Part shown: positions 7,811-16,121 of the stretch, one piece after another
Layout: each line of letters starts with the position of its first letter
Position numbering within the stretch: the stretch's first letter is position 1
Source of the DNA: Pseudarthrobacter sp. IC2-21
GTDB lineage: Bacteria; Actinomycetota; Actinomycetes; Actinomycetales; Micrococcaceae
Direction of reading: 5' to 3'
Length of the DNA: 64,000 bases
Assembly (NCBI RefSeq): GCF_034048115.1
Contig: NZ_CP139145.1
Location: forward strand, 4,030,001-4,094,000
Position numbers and translations under genes: made by a program
The notes under the pieces: model-generated
What the model saw: the letters and a program-made list of their open reading frames with translations, nothing else
Told to the model about the DNA's origin: nothing
The model's database searches: none

Positions 7811-8602
7811 ATGCCTGAGACCGTCCACAGCCAGAGTTTGCCCACTGCTTCTGCAGACACCGCCACCCGGACGGACGCCAGCCGAGCCCGCACCCCGAAC
7901 GGCGCAAGCACGCGGCTTCTTGCCCTGCCCCGGCCCCGCCTCTGGGCCCTGTGGGGGATCGTCCTGGCGGCTGCCGTGGTGGCTCTTGGCATCACCGTTG
8001 CCGACGTTCCGGGTATCAGCACCGACGAGCTCGGCGTGGACCAGAGCCTCAGCCGGCATCACGCTGCCCTGCTGACCGGCGTGGCCATGGCCCTGAATGT
8101 GCTGTTTGGACCCGTCACCGGGGTTTTGCTGATCGCCGCCGTCGCGTTGTTCCTGCTCCTGGTGCGCCGGGCCCCCGTCAATGCTGTCGCGTTTGGCCTG
8201 GTGGCCGTGTCCGGCTGGGCGGCGAGCGAATTCTTCAAGGTCCTGGTGGCCAGGCAGCGCCCGGATTCCGCGTTGCTGTTCGATCCGCTGGCCCCGGAAA
8301 ACGGTGCGGACAGTTTCCCGAGCGGCCACGTCACGTTCGCCGTGACCCTTGCCTTCGCCGTGTATTTCCTGGCCCGCGGGACGCGCCGGGCCAAGTTTGC
8401 GGCCGTTGCCGGCGTGGTGGTGGTGGCCCTCGTGGCGTGGTCGCGGCTGTACATCGGCGTCCATTACCCGTCCGACGTCGCCGGGTCACTGCTGGCGGGC
8501 ACCGCAGCTGTGATCCTGGTGAGCGGGTGCTGGAACTGGCTGGCGCCCCGGGTGTGGCAGCGGGTACCGGTGAACGCGGTCACGCGTCCGTTCCTGCCCT
8601 AA
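7811..8602 (+). CDS. PAP2-family membrane phosphatase
   Basis: 263 aa with about five or six membrane helices and all three acid-phosphatase signatures: KVLVARQRP (K-x6-RP), PSGH in SFPSGHVTFAVTLAF, and SRLYIGVHYPSDV (SR-x5-H-x3-D). PAP2 proteins of this size dephosphorylate undecaprenyl diphosphate or phosphatidyl phosphates at the outer face of the membrane. The ATG at 7811 has GGAG at 7801-7804; a TTG just before it is less likely. It is followed closely by a DedA gene and a two-component pair, which points to lipid-carrier recycling under envelope stress (inference). Confidence 0.92.
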   Translation: MPETVHSQSLPTASADTATRTDASRARTPNGASTRLLALPRPRLWALWGIVLAAAVVALGITVADVPGISTDELGVDQSLSRHHAALLTGVAMALNVLFGPVTGVLLIAAVALFLLLVRRAPVNAVAFGLVAVSGWAASEFFKVLVARQRPDSALLFDPLAPENGADSFPSGHVTFAVTLAFAVYFLARGTRRAKFAAVAGVVVVALVAWSRLYIGVHYPSDVAGSLLAGTAAVILVSGCWNWLAPRVWQRVPVNAVTRPFLP

Positions 8603-8628
8603 AGACTTTTCAGCCCTAGAAAGGCATC

Positions 8629-9327
8629 ATGCAGACATTTCATGCACTGGCCACGGTAGCCGCCTCTTCACCGCTGGATCCGGCGGGCCTCCTTGAGGGC
8701 CTGGGGCCGGCCGCCCTGGCGGTCATCGCCGGGATGGTCTTCATCGAATCCGGTGTCCTCTTCCCGTTCCTGCCCGGGGACTCGCTCCTCTTCACGGCGG
8801 GGCTGCTCCATCAGCAGCTGAACCTCACCCTCCCGCTGCTGATCGGCGTCGTCTCCGTCGCGGCGGTGGCAGGTGACCAGGTGGGCTACTTCCTCGGCCG
8901 GAAGTTCGGCCGCCGGTGGTTCAAGGATGATGCCCGGATCCTGAAGACCTCGCACCTGACCCGGACTGAAGAGTTCTTCCACCGGCACGGCGGTGGCGCG
9001 GTGGTGATGGCCCGCTTCGTGCCGATCGTGCGCACCTACGCCCCGCTGGCTGCAGGCATAGCCCACTACACGTACCGGAAGTTCGCCCTCTGGAACGTTG
9101 TGGGCGCGGTGGCGTGGTCGGCGTCGGTGATCCTGCTGGGTTCCTGGCTGGGGCACTTCGACATCATCGCCAACAACATCGACCTGATTGCGGTGGCCAT
9201 GGTCCTGATCTCCGTCATCCCGTGGGGCATTGAGTACCTTAAGAGCCGGAAGAACAAGCGCACCAGCGGCGAACCGGCCGAAGAACCCGGGAATCAGCCC
9301 GTGGAAGAGCTGATCACGGAAGAATAG
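8629..9327 (+). CDS. DedA-family membrane protein
   Basis: 232 aa. Seen: the re-entrant segment FIESGVLFPFLPGDSLLFTAG, GDQVGYFLGRKFGRRWF, and the FVPIVRTYAPLAAGIAHYTYRKF block with its conserved arginine and Pro-Gly positions. The hydrophilic C-tail is rich in Glu, Lys and Arg. Some DedA proteins (UptA, PopT) carry undecaprenyl phosphate or phospholipid across the membrane, which fits the PAP2 phosphatase encoded 26 bp upstream. The response regulator starts four bases after its stop, so the four genes look like one operon. Confidence 0.93.
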   Translation: MQTFHALATVAASSPLDPAGLLEGLGPAALAVIAGMVFIESGVLFPFLPGDSLLFTAGLLHQQLNLTLPLLIGVVSVAAVAGDQVGYFLGRKFGRRWFKDDARILKTSHLTRTEEFFHRHGGGAVVMARFVPIVRTYAPLAAGIAHYTYRKFALWNVVGAVAWSASVILLGSWLGHFDIIANNIDLIAVAMVLISVIPWGIEYLKSRKNKRTSGEPAEEPGNQPVEELITEE

Positions 9328-9331
9328 CCCC

Positions 9332-10000
9332 ATGACAACAGATGCCCGGCCGTCCCTGCTTCTGGTCGAGGACGATCCGGTCCTGGGCCCGCTTATTGCC
9401 GAGCTGCTGGAAAGCGATTACCGGATCAGCCTGGTAGCGGACGGCCGGACCGGCCTGGGGGCCGCCCTCGGGGAACCCTGGGACGTCATGGTGATCGACC
9501 GCGGCCTTCCCGGCATGGACGGCATCGCCCTGATCAGCGCCCTCCGGGCGAAAGGGATTTCGACGCCGGTGCTGATCCTCACGGCGCTGGGCGCAACGGA
9601 TGAGAAGGTCCGGGGCCTGGACGCCGGCGCGAATGACTACATGACCAAACCGTTCGACGCCGGCGAGCTGGGTGCGCGGCTGCGCGCGCTGACCCGCAGT
9701 TACGCACAGCCCACGATGAGTATCGGCGACTGGGAACTGAACGCCGTGGGCCGTTCCGTGCGGTCCGTTTATGGTCCATTGGTGACGCTGACCGCGAAGG
9801 AGTGCGAGCTGCTGGCAGCCCTCGCGACGGAGCCGGACCGCGTTTTCAGCCGGGACGAGCTCATCGGCGCCGTGTTCCCCTCCACCGACCAGCCCGGCGT
9901 GATCGACACGTATGTCCACCACCTGCGCCGCAAGATTTCCCGGAATGTGATCCGCACCGTCCACGGCGTGGGCTACCAGATCGGGGACGGTCATGAATGA
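9332..10000 (+). CDS. OmpR/PhoB-type response regulator
   Basis: 222 aa. A receiver domain (about 8-120) has VEDDP acidic residues, the phospho-acceptor Asp in VMVIDRGLPGMDG, the switch T in ILTALG and K in MTKPFD. A winged-helix effector (about 128-220) includes LTAKECELLAALATEPDRVFSRDELI and the IDTYVHHLRRKI recognition region. The kinase gene overlaps its 3' end by eight bases. The direct-repeat box at 7731-7747 upstream of the operon is the obvious candidate target for this class of DNA-binding domain. Confidence 0.95.
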   Translation: MTTDARPSLLLVEDDPVLGPLIAELLESDYRISLVADGRTGLGAALGEPWDVMVIDRGLPGMDGIALISALRAKGISTPVLILTALGATDEKVRGLDAGANDYMTKPFDAGELGARLRALTRSYAQPTMSIGDWELNAVGRSVRSVYGPLVTLTAKECELLAALATEPDRVFSRDELIGAVFPSTDQPGVIDTYVHHLRRKISRNVIRTVHGVGYQIGDGHE

Positions 10001-10991
10001 ACGACGCCGGGCCGCGGCAGACCCGGACCAGGCCACCCTCCGCAAGGCCTCACTGCGGATCGCCGTGCGCATCAGTGCCGCCTGCGCCGTGATGGTCCTC
10101 TGCCTGCTCGCAGGAGCCGCGATCTACCTGACCAACCAGCTGTCCCACCCGGAACTTCCCGGCACCTCCAACCCGGCCGCCGACTTTGCCTACCTTGATT
10201 ACAAGGACCTGCTCAAAGCCCTGATCATCGCCGGTGCGGCAGGGATCGTCCTTGCCGGGGTAATCGGCTGGTTCAGTGCCCGCAGCGCCATCGAACCACT
10301 GGGTGCCGCGATGGCCCTGCAGCGCCGGTTCGTCCAGGACGCCAGCCACGAACTGCGGACGCCGCTGGCAATCCTGGATGCCCGGATCCAGCTGGCCCAG
10401 CGCGATACCCCGCCCCAATCAAAGCCGGGGCAGGCGCTGGCCCGGATCCGCCAGGACACCTCAGCCCTGACGGCCATTGTCAACGAACTGCTCCTGGCGG
10501 CCACGGGAGACGCCGCAGAAATGCCGGCGGAGCCGATTGACGTGGCGGGAGTGGTGGAGGCTGTGGCGGAAAGTGTCCGGACCATCGCAGACGGTCAGGA
10601 TGTCAGCGTGGCCGTCACCGCGGGCGCGCGTCCGCTGGCCCGGATCGACGAAAGCAGCCTCCGCCGGGCCATCCTTGCCCTGGCTGACAACGCCCTTGCG
10701 CACACTCCGGCCGGCGGGACCATCACCCTGGCCGCTGCAGCGGACCAACGGCACGCGGTGATCACGGTGACGGACACGGGAAACGGGATCACCGGCGTCG
10801 AACGCGACAGGATTTTTGAACGCTTCGTCAGGACAGCGCGTCCGGACGGAACCCGGGCGCAACGCAGCTTCGGCATCGGGCTGGCGCTGGTCCGCGATGT
10901 GGCTGCTGCCGCCGGGGGGACGGTGGAGATCGCCAGGACCGGCCCGGGCGGGACCACTATGCGGATCGTCCTGCCGCTGGTCACGCCCTGA
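9993..10991 (+). CDS. Sensor histidine kinase
   Basis: 332 aa. Two membrane helices (about 23-48 and 73-92) bracket a very short outside loop of about 25 residues. The phospho-acceptor helix RFVQDASHELRTPLAIL (about 111-127) follows almost directly, with no recognisable HAMP domain. The ATPase part shows N in ALADNALAHT, DTGNGI, the F box ERFVR and SFGIGLALVRDV. The small sensor loop is typical of kinases that sense within the membrane or through a partner protein; the PAP2 and DedA proteins of the same operon are candidates (inference). Confidence 0.93.
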   Translation: MNERRRAAADPDQATLRKASLRIAVRISAACAVMVLCLLAGAAIYLTNQLSHPELPGTSNPAADFAYLDYKDLLKALIIAGAAGIVLAGVIGWFSARSAIEPLGAAMALQRRFVQDASHELRTPLAILDARIQLAQRDTPPQSKPGQALARIRQDTSALTAIVNELLLAATGDAAEMPAEPIDVAGVVEAVAESVRTIADGQDVSVAVTAGARPLARIDESSLRRAILALADNALAHTPAGGTITLAAAADQRHAVITVTDTGNGITGVERDRIFERFVRTARPDGTRAQRSFGIGLALVRDVAAAAGGTVEIARTGPGGTTMRIVLPLVTP

Positions 10992-11034
10992 ACTGCCGGT
11001 ACGCATGCGCCACGCCGTATACTCGGTGCCAGCC

Positions 11035-11415
11035 ATGACCAGCCTTCCCGCCTCCCCCGCCAGCGTCCGCCTTGATGCGTGGCTGTGGGCCATCCGCGCC
11101 TACAAGACCCGCTCCGCCGCCACTGCCGCGTGCCGGGCCGGCCATGTGCGGCTCAACGGCAGCCACGCGAAAGCTTCGGCCACGCTGGTGACGGGTGAGA
11201 CCGTGACCATCCGCATGTCCGGCTTCGAACGCATCCTTGAGGTCCGCCGCCTGATCGCCAAACGGGTGGGGGCCGAGGCCGCATCGCACTGCTTCACGGA
11301 CCACACCCCGCCCCGCCCCGTGGCACCGGCGCTGGGGCTGCCGCAGCGTGACCGCGGCGCCGGACGGCCCACCAAGAAGGACCGGCGCGAGATGGAACGG
11401 CTCAAAGGCTCCTAA
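11035..11415 (+). CDS. S4-domain RNA-binding protein (HslR/RqcP-like)
   Basis: 126 aa from the ATG at 11035. The S4 fold occupies about residues 11-70: VRLDAWLWAIRAYKTRSAATAACRAGH region, VRLNG, and a basic tail with KKDRREMERLKGS. Proteins of this size bind stalled 50S-nascent chain complexes (Hsp15, RqcP), so a role in ribosome rescue is likely. An in-frame ATG at 11005 would add ten residues. It lies 43 bp after the kinase stop and may be read through from that operon. Its stop overlaps the convergent neighbour by four bases. Confidence 0.88.
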   Translation: MTSLPASPASVRLDAWLWAIRAYKTRSAATAACRAGHVRLNGSHAKASATLVTGETVTIRMSGFERILEVRRLIAKRVGAEAASHCFTDHTPPRPVAPALGLPQRDRGAGRPTKKDRREMERLKGS

Positions 11416-11921
11416 GCCTGGCCTGTTTTGAACCTGGCCTGCACGAGGTTTGCGAACGGCAGCCGGCCGTGGTCCGCCACGAAGGCAGCATGATAGGCGG
11501 CCTCGGCCTGGTTCACTTCTTCGGCGGGCAGCTCTTTCCACGCGATGATCAGCTCGTCCGTGTGGGTCAGCTGCCAGATGAGCCGGCCGTCCCAGTGTCC
11601 CGGCGGCAAACCCCGGCCGAAGTCCAGGAACTCCTTGATCTGGCTGCGAAGGCCCCGGTTGCCCTTGCTTCCCGGCCCCGCCTTGCCGATGTAGAGAATG
11701 TCCGCACCGTCCACCCACTCCTGGAACAGCGTTTCGGCCGGCAGCGTGGGGATCTTCTTTTTGAAGACACCGGCGGTGCTTCGTTTCAGGAAGTGCGGTT
11801 CGTACTCGTTGGGCCTGAGGACGGCGAACACGCCGGTGCCCTGCGGCACCCTCATGATCTCGAGGTCGTCGAACTGCCTGAAGCCTGCGAAGCCGTCGGA
11901 TTTGAGCGTTTTCCTGTTCAC
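11412..11921 (-). CDS. Conserved protein with a GIY-YIG-like fold
   Basis: About 169 aa from the GTG at 11919-11921. A GIY-YIG-like layout is visible: GVFAVLRP, then ILYIGKAG about 45 residues later, an arginine-bearing helix GLRSQIKEFL, a Glu in the EEVNQAEAAYHAAF helix and a closing LPFANL Asn. GIY-YIG domains cut DNA or act as structural relics; the spacing here is wider than usual, so catalysis is uncertain. The reading frame stays open to an ATG at 12005, but that N-terminus (many Gly, Arg, Pro) lies in the promoter region of the divergent gene and looks non-coding. Confidence 0.65.
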   Translation of the reverse strand: MNRKTLKSDGFAGFRQFDDLEIMRVPQGTGVFAVLRPNEYEPHFLKRSTAGVFKKKIPTLPAETLFQEWVDGADILYIGKAGPGSKGNRGLRSQIKEFLDFGRGLPPGHWDGRLIWQLTHTDELIIAWKELPAEEVNQAEAAYHAAFVADHGRLPFANLVQARFKTGQA

Positions 11922-12047
11922 CCTGACGAGGTTACCCGGGCGGGCACCGGTCCGGTGTGCCCGTCCCGGCTGCGCACCGAAACGTCCAAAAGCGTAGAGT
12001 GGCATTAGACGCCTGATTCTGGACGCCTTGCTGCTGAGGGAGAGATC

Positions 12048-12665
12048 GTGACGATTGACTGGGACGAAAAAAAGGCCCTGCTACAGGAACCAAACATCGC
12101 GGCGGTAACGCAGCTTTGCGACGAACTGATGGAAAAGAAGCCAGGGTCCGTTGTTCCTTACATCGATCCCGTGCATGACGAGGACGAATGCCGCATTGTC
12201 AGCCTCCATGTGAGCCCGGGCAAGGGTACCGAATCGGGGTTCGTCTCCCATTTCAACGATGACGAAGCCGCCCGCCGTGCCACGCAGATCTACGAACTCG
12301 CGGAACTCGATCCCCGCTACGTGATGCCGTGGAACGCCTACCCGTGGGTCCGCGATCCGGAGCTGCCCTCGGCCCTGAACGTTCAGGAAAAGACCGATGG
12401 CCTCCGGCCGTTCCGCCAGTTCCTGAAAATCAACCGCCGGGTCTCGGCAGTCATCGCCCACGGCACCGACGCTTCCACGTTCCTCACCCTCTTCGAGAAG
12501 ACCTACCATTCCTCCCTGAAGAACAACGGCATCAAGATCTATAAGGCCAGCGCGCTCGGCGGGCGGGCCTTTGCTGTTTCCGAGGCCAAGCAGGAGGACC
12601 TCCTGGCCAAGAGCGTGGAAGTCTACAAGGACGCCATGCAGCGGGCAGGCATCCAGCACCTCTGA
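12048..12665 (+). CDS. Conserved protein, possibly uracil-DNA-glycosylase-like fold
   Basis: 205 aa, starting at GTG 12048 behind GAGGGAGA (12036-12043). It has a VMPWNAYPWVRD segment, a strand-turn SAVIAHGTDASTF and a closing YKASALGGRAFAVSE. These loosely mirror the active-site strand, central strand and DNA-intercalation loop of UDG-superfamily proteins, but no canonical catalytic motif is present. Function therefore stays open. It is divergent from the GIY-YIG-like gene and convergent with hipA. A DNA-repair link is only an inference from this fold impression. Confidence 0.6.
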   Translation: MTIDWDEKKALLQEPNIAAVTQLCDELMEKKPGSVVPYIDPVHDEDECRIVSLHVSPGKGTESGFVSHFNDDEAARRATQIYELAELDPRYVMPWNAYPWVRDPELPSALNVQEKTDGLRPFRQFLKINRRVSAVIAHGTDASTFLTLFEKTYHSSLKNNGIKIYKASALGGRAFAVSEAKQEDLLAKSVEVYKDAMQRAGIQHL

Positions 12666-12707
12666 GTTCCCGCTCTTAAGTACGACGGCGGCACTTACCG
12701 TGGTGCC

Positions 12708-13952
12708 TCACCCCTCCAGCAGGCGCCTGCGGTGCTTGAGCTCCTTCACCCACGCCCTGGTGACCATGTTCGGGAAGGGTGAAGCGCCGTCGTCGTTTCT
12801 TCCCGGACCGGTGCCGCCGGCGAAGGCCGTGCCTGCCTCCAGGTCGGCGATCAGCGGACCGGACGCCCTGAGGGCCAGCTCCACCACCTGGTCCGCGGTG
12901 CGGCCGGTGAGCCCGAGGTCCGTCGCCCAGCCCAGGAAATGCCGGCGCGAAATTCCGCTCCGCTTCCCGTTCAGGGTCAGGGCCAGGGTCTTGTCGCCGT
13001 AGACCACCGTGGAGGGAATGTCGTAAACAGGCGCAATGGTCCACTCTCCGTGCGGCTGCTGGACCATGGAGACGTTCTTGGCATGCAGGTCCCCGTTGCC
13101 GCTCAGCCATGCGAAAGCCCCCTGAATGGCGAGGTTGCGCAGGGCCGGCAGGCGGGCGGCGCAGTGATCTGCCAGCGCGTGGCACACCGTGCCGTACCCC
13201 ACGTTGTACTTGTCGGCCGGGTAGAGCTTCAGCACCTGGGCGCCGTCCTCCACGGCGAGCCGCTGAACCTGGTCAAGCTGACCGCCCGGAACGGGGACCC
13301 GGTCAAAACGCTCCACGAGCAGCCCGGGCCGTCCTTCAACATCCCTGATCAACCGCACCGGGCTTAGCGGGATCCGGAGTTTGGCCGCGTACCGGAACAT
13401 GACCAGCTCGTTCTCCACCACGTGCGGGAATTCGGGGGCATTGAGTTTGAGGATGAACCGCTTGCCGGCGCTGGCAACGGGCAGCGAGATCATCCCGGCG
13501 GACAACTTGTCCTGCACACCGGCGAGGGCCACGGGGTCGATCAGGTCAGGGTCGCCCAGCAGCTGGTCGAAATCCACGGGCAGCTTGGGGTCCAGCTCCA
13601 CGGCGTGCTCGTCCGGGTCCAGCGGTTCACCGTGGCCCACAATCTGGACGTCGCCCACCGGGTTTGCCCCGGCGGCGATGAGCAGGGACAGGTCGTCGTC
13701 GGCGCTGGTCTTGATGGACCGGCGCAGCGCGTTGAGCCGGCGCCCCTCCGGGAGCAGCCCGGTGAAGTAGGGCGGCGCCGCTCCTGCTGCTGAGATCACG
13801 GGTTCGGCGGTGAGGGGCAGGGAACTGGCGACGGCGGGTCCCCCGCTTTGCAGGTAGGCCGGGAGGTAGCTGAACCGGGTGCCGCCGTCGTGCCGTTCGA
13901 GCTTGGCCGCCAGGACGCCGGCCTTGTAGATATCTGCGATGCGGTGCGTCAT
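12708..13952 (-). CDS. hipA: HipA-family serine/threonine kinase toxin
   Basis: 414 aa from the ATG at 13950-13952, which overlaps the hipB stop (ATGA). Seen: the N-terminal HipA domain (IADIYKAGVLAAKLER, FTGLLPEGRRLNALR), GVQDKLSAGMISLP near 145-158, VENELVMFR near 179-187, catalytic GNGDLHAKNVS with D288, and the metal-binding YDIPS with D311. HipA toxins phosphorylate glutamyl-tRNA synthetase and induce dormancy; the bound HipB antitoxin neutralises them. Length and motifs look intact, so an active toxin is expected. The frame stays open upstream to 14261, but that part lies over hipB. Confidence 0.92.
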   Translation of the reverse strand: MTHRIADIYKAGVLAAKLERHDGGTRFSYLPAYLQSGGPAVASSLPLTAEPVISAAGAAPPYFTGLLPEGRRLNALRRSIKTSADDDLSLLIAAGANPVGDVQIVGHGEPLDPDEHAVELDPKLPVDFDQLLGDPDLIDPVALAGVQDKLSAGMISLPVASAGKRFILKLNAPEFPHVVENELVMFRYAAKLRIPLSPVRLIRDVEGRPGLLVERFDRVPVPGGQLDQVQRLAVEDGAQVLKLYPADKYNVGYGTVCHALADHCAARLPALRNLAIQGAFAWLSGNGDLHAKNVSMVQQPHGEWTIAPVYDIPSTVVYGDKTLALTLNGKRSGISRRHFLGWATDLGLTGRTADQVVELALRASGPLIADLEAGTAFAGGTGPGRNDDGASPFPNMVTRAWVKELKHRRRLLEG

Positions 13953-14215
13953 GGCTGCGTGTTCGGGTGGGCGCCGGCATTCTCCGCGAGGGCCCGGTCG
14001 GCCTGGCTGGTCCTGGTGGTGAGCCGGAGTTCGAAGCCCAGGGTGTCCAGGACCGCGGTCAGGGAATCGAGCTGAACGCTGGGTTTGCCCTGCTCCACAA
14101 AACGTACGAACCGTTCCGAGACCCCGGCCATGTCCGCGAGATCGCGCTGGGTGAGGCCGAGCTGCCCGCGCCGCAGGCGGACCTCGGCGGCGAGCATGCT
14201 GGCGAGGGGTTCCAC
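13949..14215 (-). CDS. hipB: HipB-like antitoxin, XRE helix-turn-helix
   Basis: 88 aa from the GTG at 14213-14215, chosen because GGAGG lies five bases upstream on the minus strand. The XRE domain (about 8-65) reads LRRGQLGLTQRDLADMAGVSERFVRFVEQGKPS, followed by LDSLTAVLDTLGFELRL. The C-tail is polar and probably flexible. It is the first gene of the pair, overlapping hipA by four bases, the usual order in hipBA modules. It should repress its own promoter through the inverted repeats at 14235-14316. Confidence 0.88.
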   Translation of the reverse strand: MEPLASMLAAEVRLRRGQLGLTQRDLADMAGVSERFVRFVEQGKPSVQLDSLTAVLDTLGFELRLTTRTSQADRALAENAGAHPNTQP

Positions 14216-14234
14216 CGCAACCTCCAATAGGTAC

Positions 14235-14316
14235 GATCGTGCCGCTTTTAGTGGCTGGCACGATCCTACGCCCGCCACGGGTTTCTGACTAGCGGTGGAT
14301 CGGCACGAACGTGCCG
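14235..14316. promoter_or_regulatory. HipB operator candidates: inverted GGCACGATC repeats
   Basis: GATCGTGCC (14235-14243) and GGCACGATC (14257-14265) form a perfect 9-base inverted repeat with a 13-base spacer. Upstream, CGGCACG-AA-CGTGCCG (14301-14316) is a perfect palindrome of the same half-site. Four related half-sites before hipB resemble the multi-operator layout of autoregulated toxin-antitoxin promoters. Confidence 0.6.
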
Positions 14317-14395
14317 GACGAATGTATCCGATGGGTAGTGGCTGAGTTCCGCCGCCACGCCTCGTGTTCCCCTCCGGCGGGCCTAGGATGTCCCC

Positions 14396-15016
14396 ATGAG
14401 CGGCTTCATCGATGGCATACTGAACGTCAACCCGCTCGTGGCCTTCATCGCCGTGTTCTGCCTGGTGTTCGCCGAGGACGCGCTGTTCGTCGGCTTTGTC
14501 ATTCCGGGTGAAACAGCAGCGGTCCTGGGTGGCGTGGTGGCCAGCCGCGGCGAAGTCCAGCTGCCGCTGATGATGCTTGTTGTGGTGGCCGCTGCCATTC
14601 TGGGCGACACCGTGGGCTACGAGGTCGGGAAGCATTTGGGCCCTCGCCTTTTGAAGTCCAGATCGCTGTCCCGGCACAGGAGACGGGTCCACAAGGCGCA
14701 GGGCTTCCTGCGCCGCAGGGGCGGCTGGGCGGTCTTTCTGGGACGGTTCGTCGCCTTCTTCCGCGCAACGATGCCCGCCCTGGCCGGCGCGTCGCGGATG
14801 CCCTACGGCCGCTTCCTGCTCTTCAACGCGGCCGGCGGCCTCGTCTGGGGCATGGGCTTTGTCCTGCTGGGCTATCTTGCCGGCAACTCCTATGAGGCCG
14901 TGGCCAAGGCAGCCGGCCAGGACCTCGCCGTCATCATCGCTGCGGTAGCCGTTGCCGCACTGGTGGCATGGCGCCTGCGGGAGTGGCGCAGGGAACGGAC
15001 ATCAAACGGGGAATAG
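14396..15016 (+). CDS. DedA-family membrane protein (second copy)
   Basis: 206 aa. Seen: the FAEDALFVGFVIPGETAAVLGG re-entrant segment with its acidic residues, GDTVGYEVGKHLGPRLL, FLGRFVAFFRATMPALAGASRM and several C-terminal helices ending in a basic tail. It is distinct from the DedA gene at 8629 and lacks the two-component neighbours. DedA proteins support lipid-carrier or phospholipid translocation and membrane-potential maintenance. It diverges from hipBA and converges on the polysaccharide deacetylase. Confidence 0.92.
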   Translation: MSGFIDGILNVNPLVAFIAVFCLVFAEDALFVGFVIPGETAAVLGGVVASRGEVQLPLMMLVVVAAAILGDTVGYEVGKHLGPRLLKSRSLSRHRRRVHKAQGFLRRRGGWAVFLGRFVAFFRATMPALAGASRMPYGRFLLFNAAGGLVWGMGFVLLGYLAGNSYEAVAKAAGQDLAVIIAAVAVAALVAWRLREWRRERTSNGE

Positions 15017-15037
15017 CAGGCTTCCCCCGCACACCGC

Positions 15038-16000
15038 TTACAGCAGGCTGTCCAACGTAACGAAGCCGTAGCCGGCCTGCCGGACGCCGTCGATGATGTG
15101 CGGGAGGGCGTCCGCGTCCAGGGTGGTGCCGTCGTCCGGGTTGGACCCGATGTGCATCAGGACGATCTCGCCCGGCCGCAGTGCGGCCAGCGCCCTGTCC
15201 GCGACCTGTTGCGCACTGATTCCCCCGCTGGTCCCCTTCCAGCCGAGCGTGTCCACGGTCCACCTGACTGGCACGTAGCCGAGGTTGTTCACGGCCGCGA
15301 TAGTGCGGGCGTCCCGTTCGCCGAAGGGAAAACGGAAGAGCGGCACGGGGTCCGCCCCAGCGGCGAGGATGGCTTGCTGCGCCCCCTGAATTTCGGCCGC
15401 GATTCCGGCTTCCGAGAGTCCGGTGAAGCCGGGGTGAGTCATTGAATGGTTGCCCACACGGTGCCCGGAGGCCACAATCGCGGACACGCCGGCAGGATTC
15501 GCTGCCGCCCAGCTCCCGGTAAGGAAGAACGACGCCGGCACTCCGGCCCGCGCGAGTGTGTTCAGAATGCTGGGCAAGGCAGCCGAGTTCGCGCCGGCGT
15601 CGAACGTCAGTGCGACGACCCGTCCCGCACCCGGTATTGCTTCAATGTCCTGGCCGAGGAGCGCCCGCGGGAACGGCGCCGCGGGGGGCGATTGCGGCGG
15701 CGGGGGCTGCGGCGTGACGGGAGGTTCCGGGCCCACCACCGGCGGAGCCGTCGGCGCCGGGGACGGAAGCCGCTCGGCGGGAGGGGGCGGCGTCGTCGCC
15801 GGAGCCGTCGCCGTGGCAGGCGCGCCAGTCGAGGAGGGAACCCCGGTGATGGCCCCGGCCGACGGCGAAACTGAGGTTGCCGGACCGCCCGCCGGAGGGG
15901 CACTCAACAGCACCATCCCCCACACGGTCAGGCCAATCACCAGCGCCGCGGCCAGGACGGCAGCCCAAATCCGGCGGTCCTTGGCGGAGAGCGGGCTCAT
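15038..16000 (-). CDS. Polysaccharide deacetylase (NodB domain), membrane-anchored
   Basis: 320 aa. A short cytosolic start, one membrane helix (about 12-33) and a long Pro/Ala/Thr-rich spacer (about 35-115) precede the NodB domain. Catalytic signatures: LTFDAGAN (TFDDG variant with the second Asp replaced), SGHRVGNHSMTHPGF with the metal-binding H-x3-H, and RFPFGERD. Family members remove N-acetyl groups from peptidoglycan or exopolysaccharide outside the membrane. The TFDAG variant keeps the first Asp (catalytic base) but loses the metal-ligand Asp, seen in a subset of the family; activity is probable but not certain. Confidence 0.88.
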   Translation of the reverse strand: MSPLSAKDRRIWAAVLAAALVIGLTVWGMVLLSAPPAGGPATSVSPSAGAITGVPSSTGAPATATAPATTPPPPAERLPSPAPTAPPVVGPEPPVTPQPPPPQSPPAAPFPRALLGQDIEAIPGAGRVVALTFDAGANSAALPSILNTLARAGVPASFFLTGSWAAANPAGVSAIVASGHRVGNHSMTHPGFTGLSEAGIAAEIQGAQQAILAAGADPVPLFRFPFGERDARTIAAVNNLGYVPVRWTVDTLGWKGTSGGISAQQVADRALAALRPGEIVLMHIGSNPDDGTTLDADALPHIIDGVRQAGYGFVTLDSLL

Positions 16001-16121
16001 GCTTCAGCGTGGCAGGACGAAGAGCCCCGAGGAAGGGCAGAAAGGCCCAAGGCGGTGGAAAAGGTCAGGGAACAGCGGGAGAATTAAGAGGTACAGGAAA
16101 CCACTGAAGGAGCCAGCAGGC

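Noticed and set aside
14396..15016. Second DedA gene as part of the hipBA module
   Set aside because: It is divergent with its own upstream region and a separate function; adjacency alone gives no support.
15450..16121. N-terminal extension of the GH15 enzyme (224 more codons)
   Set aside because: It lies antisense to the deacetylase gene, and a good AAGGAG site marks the start at 16122 where the family's sequence begins.
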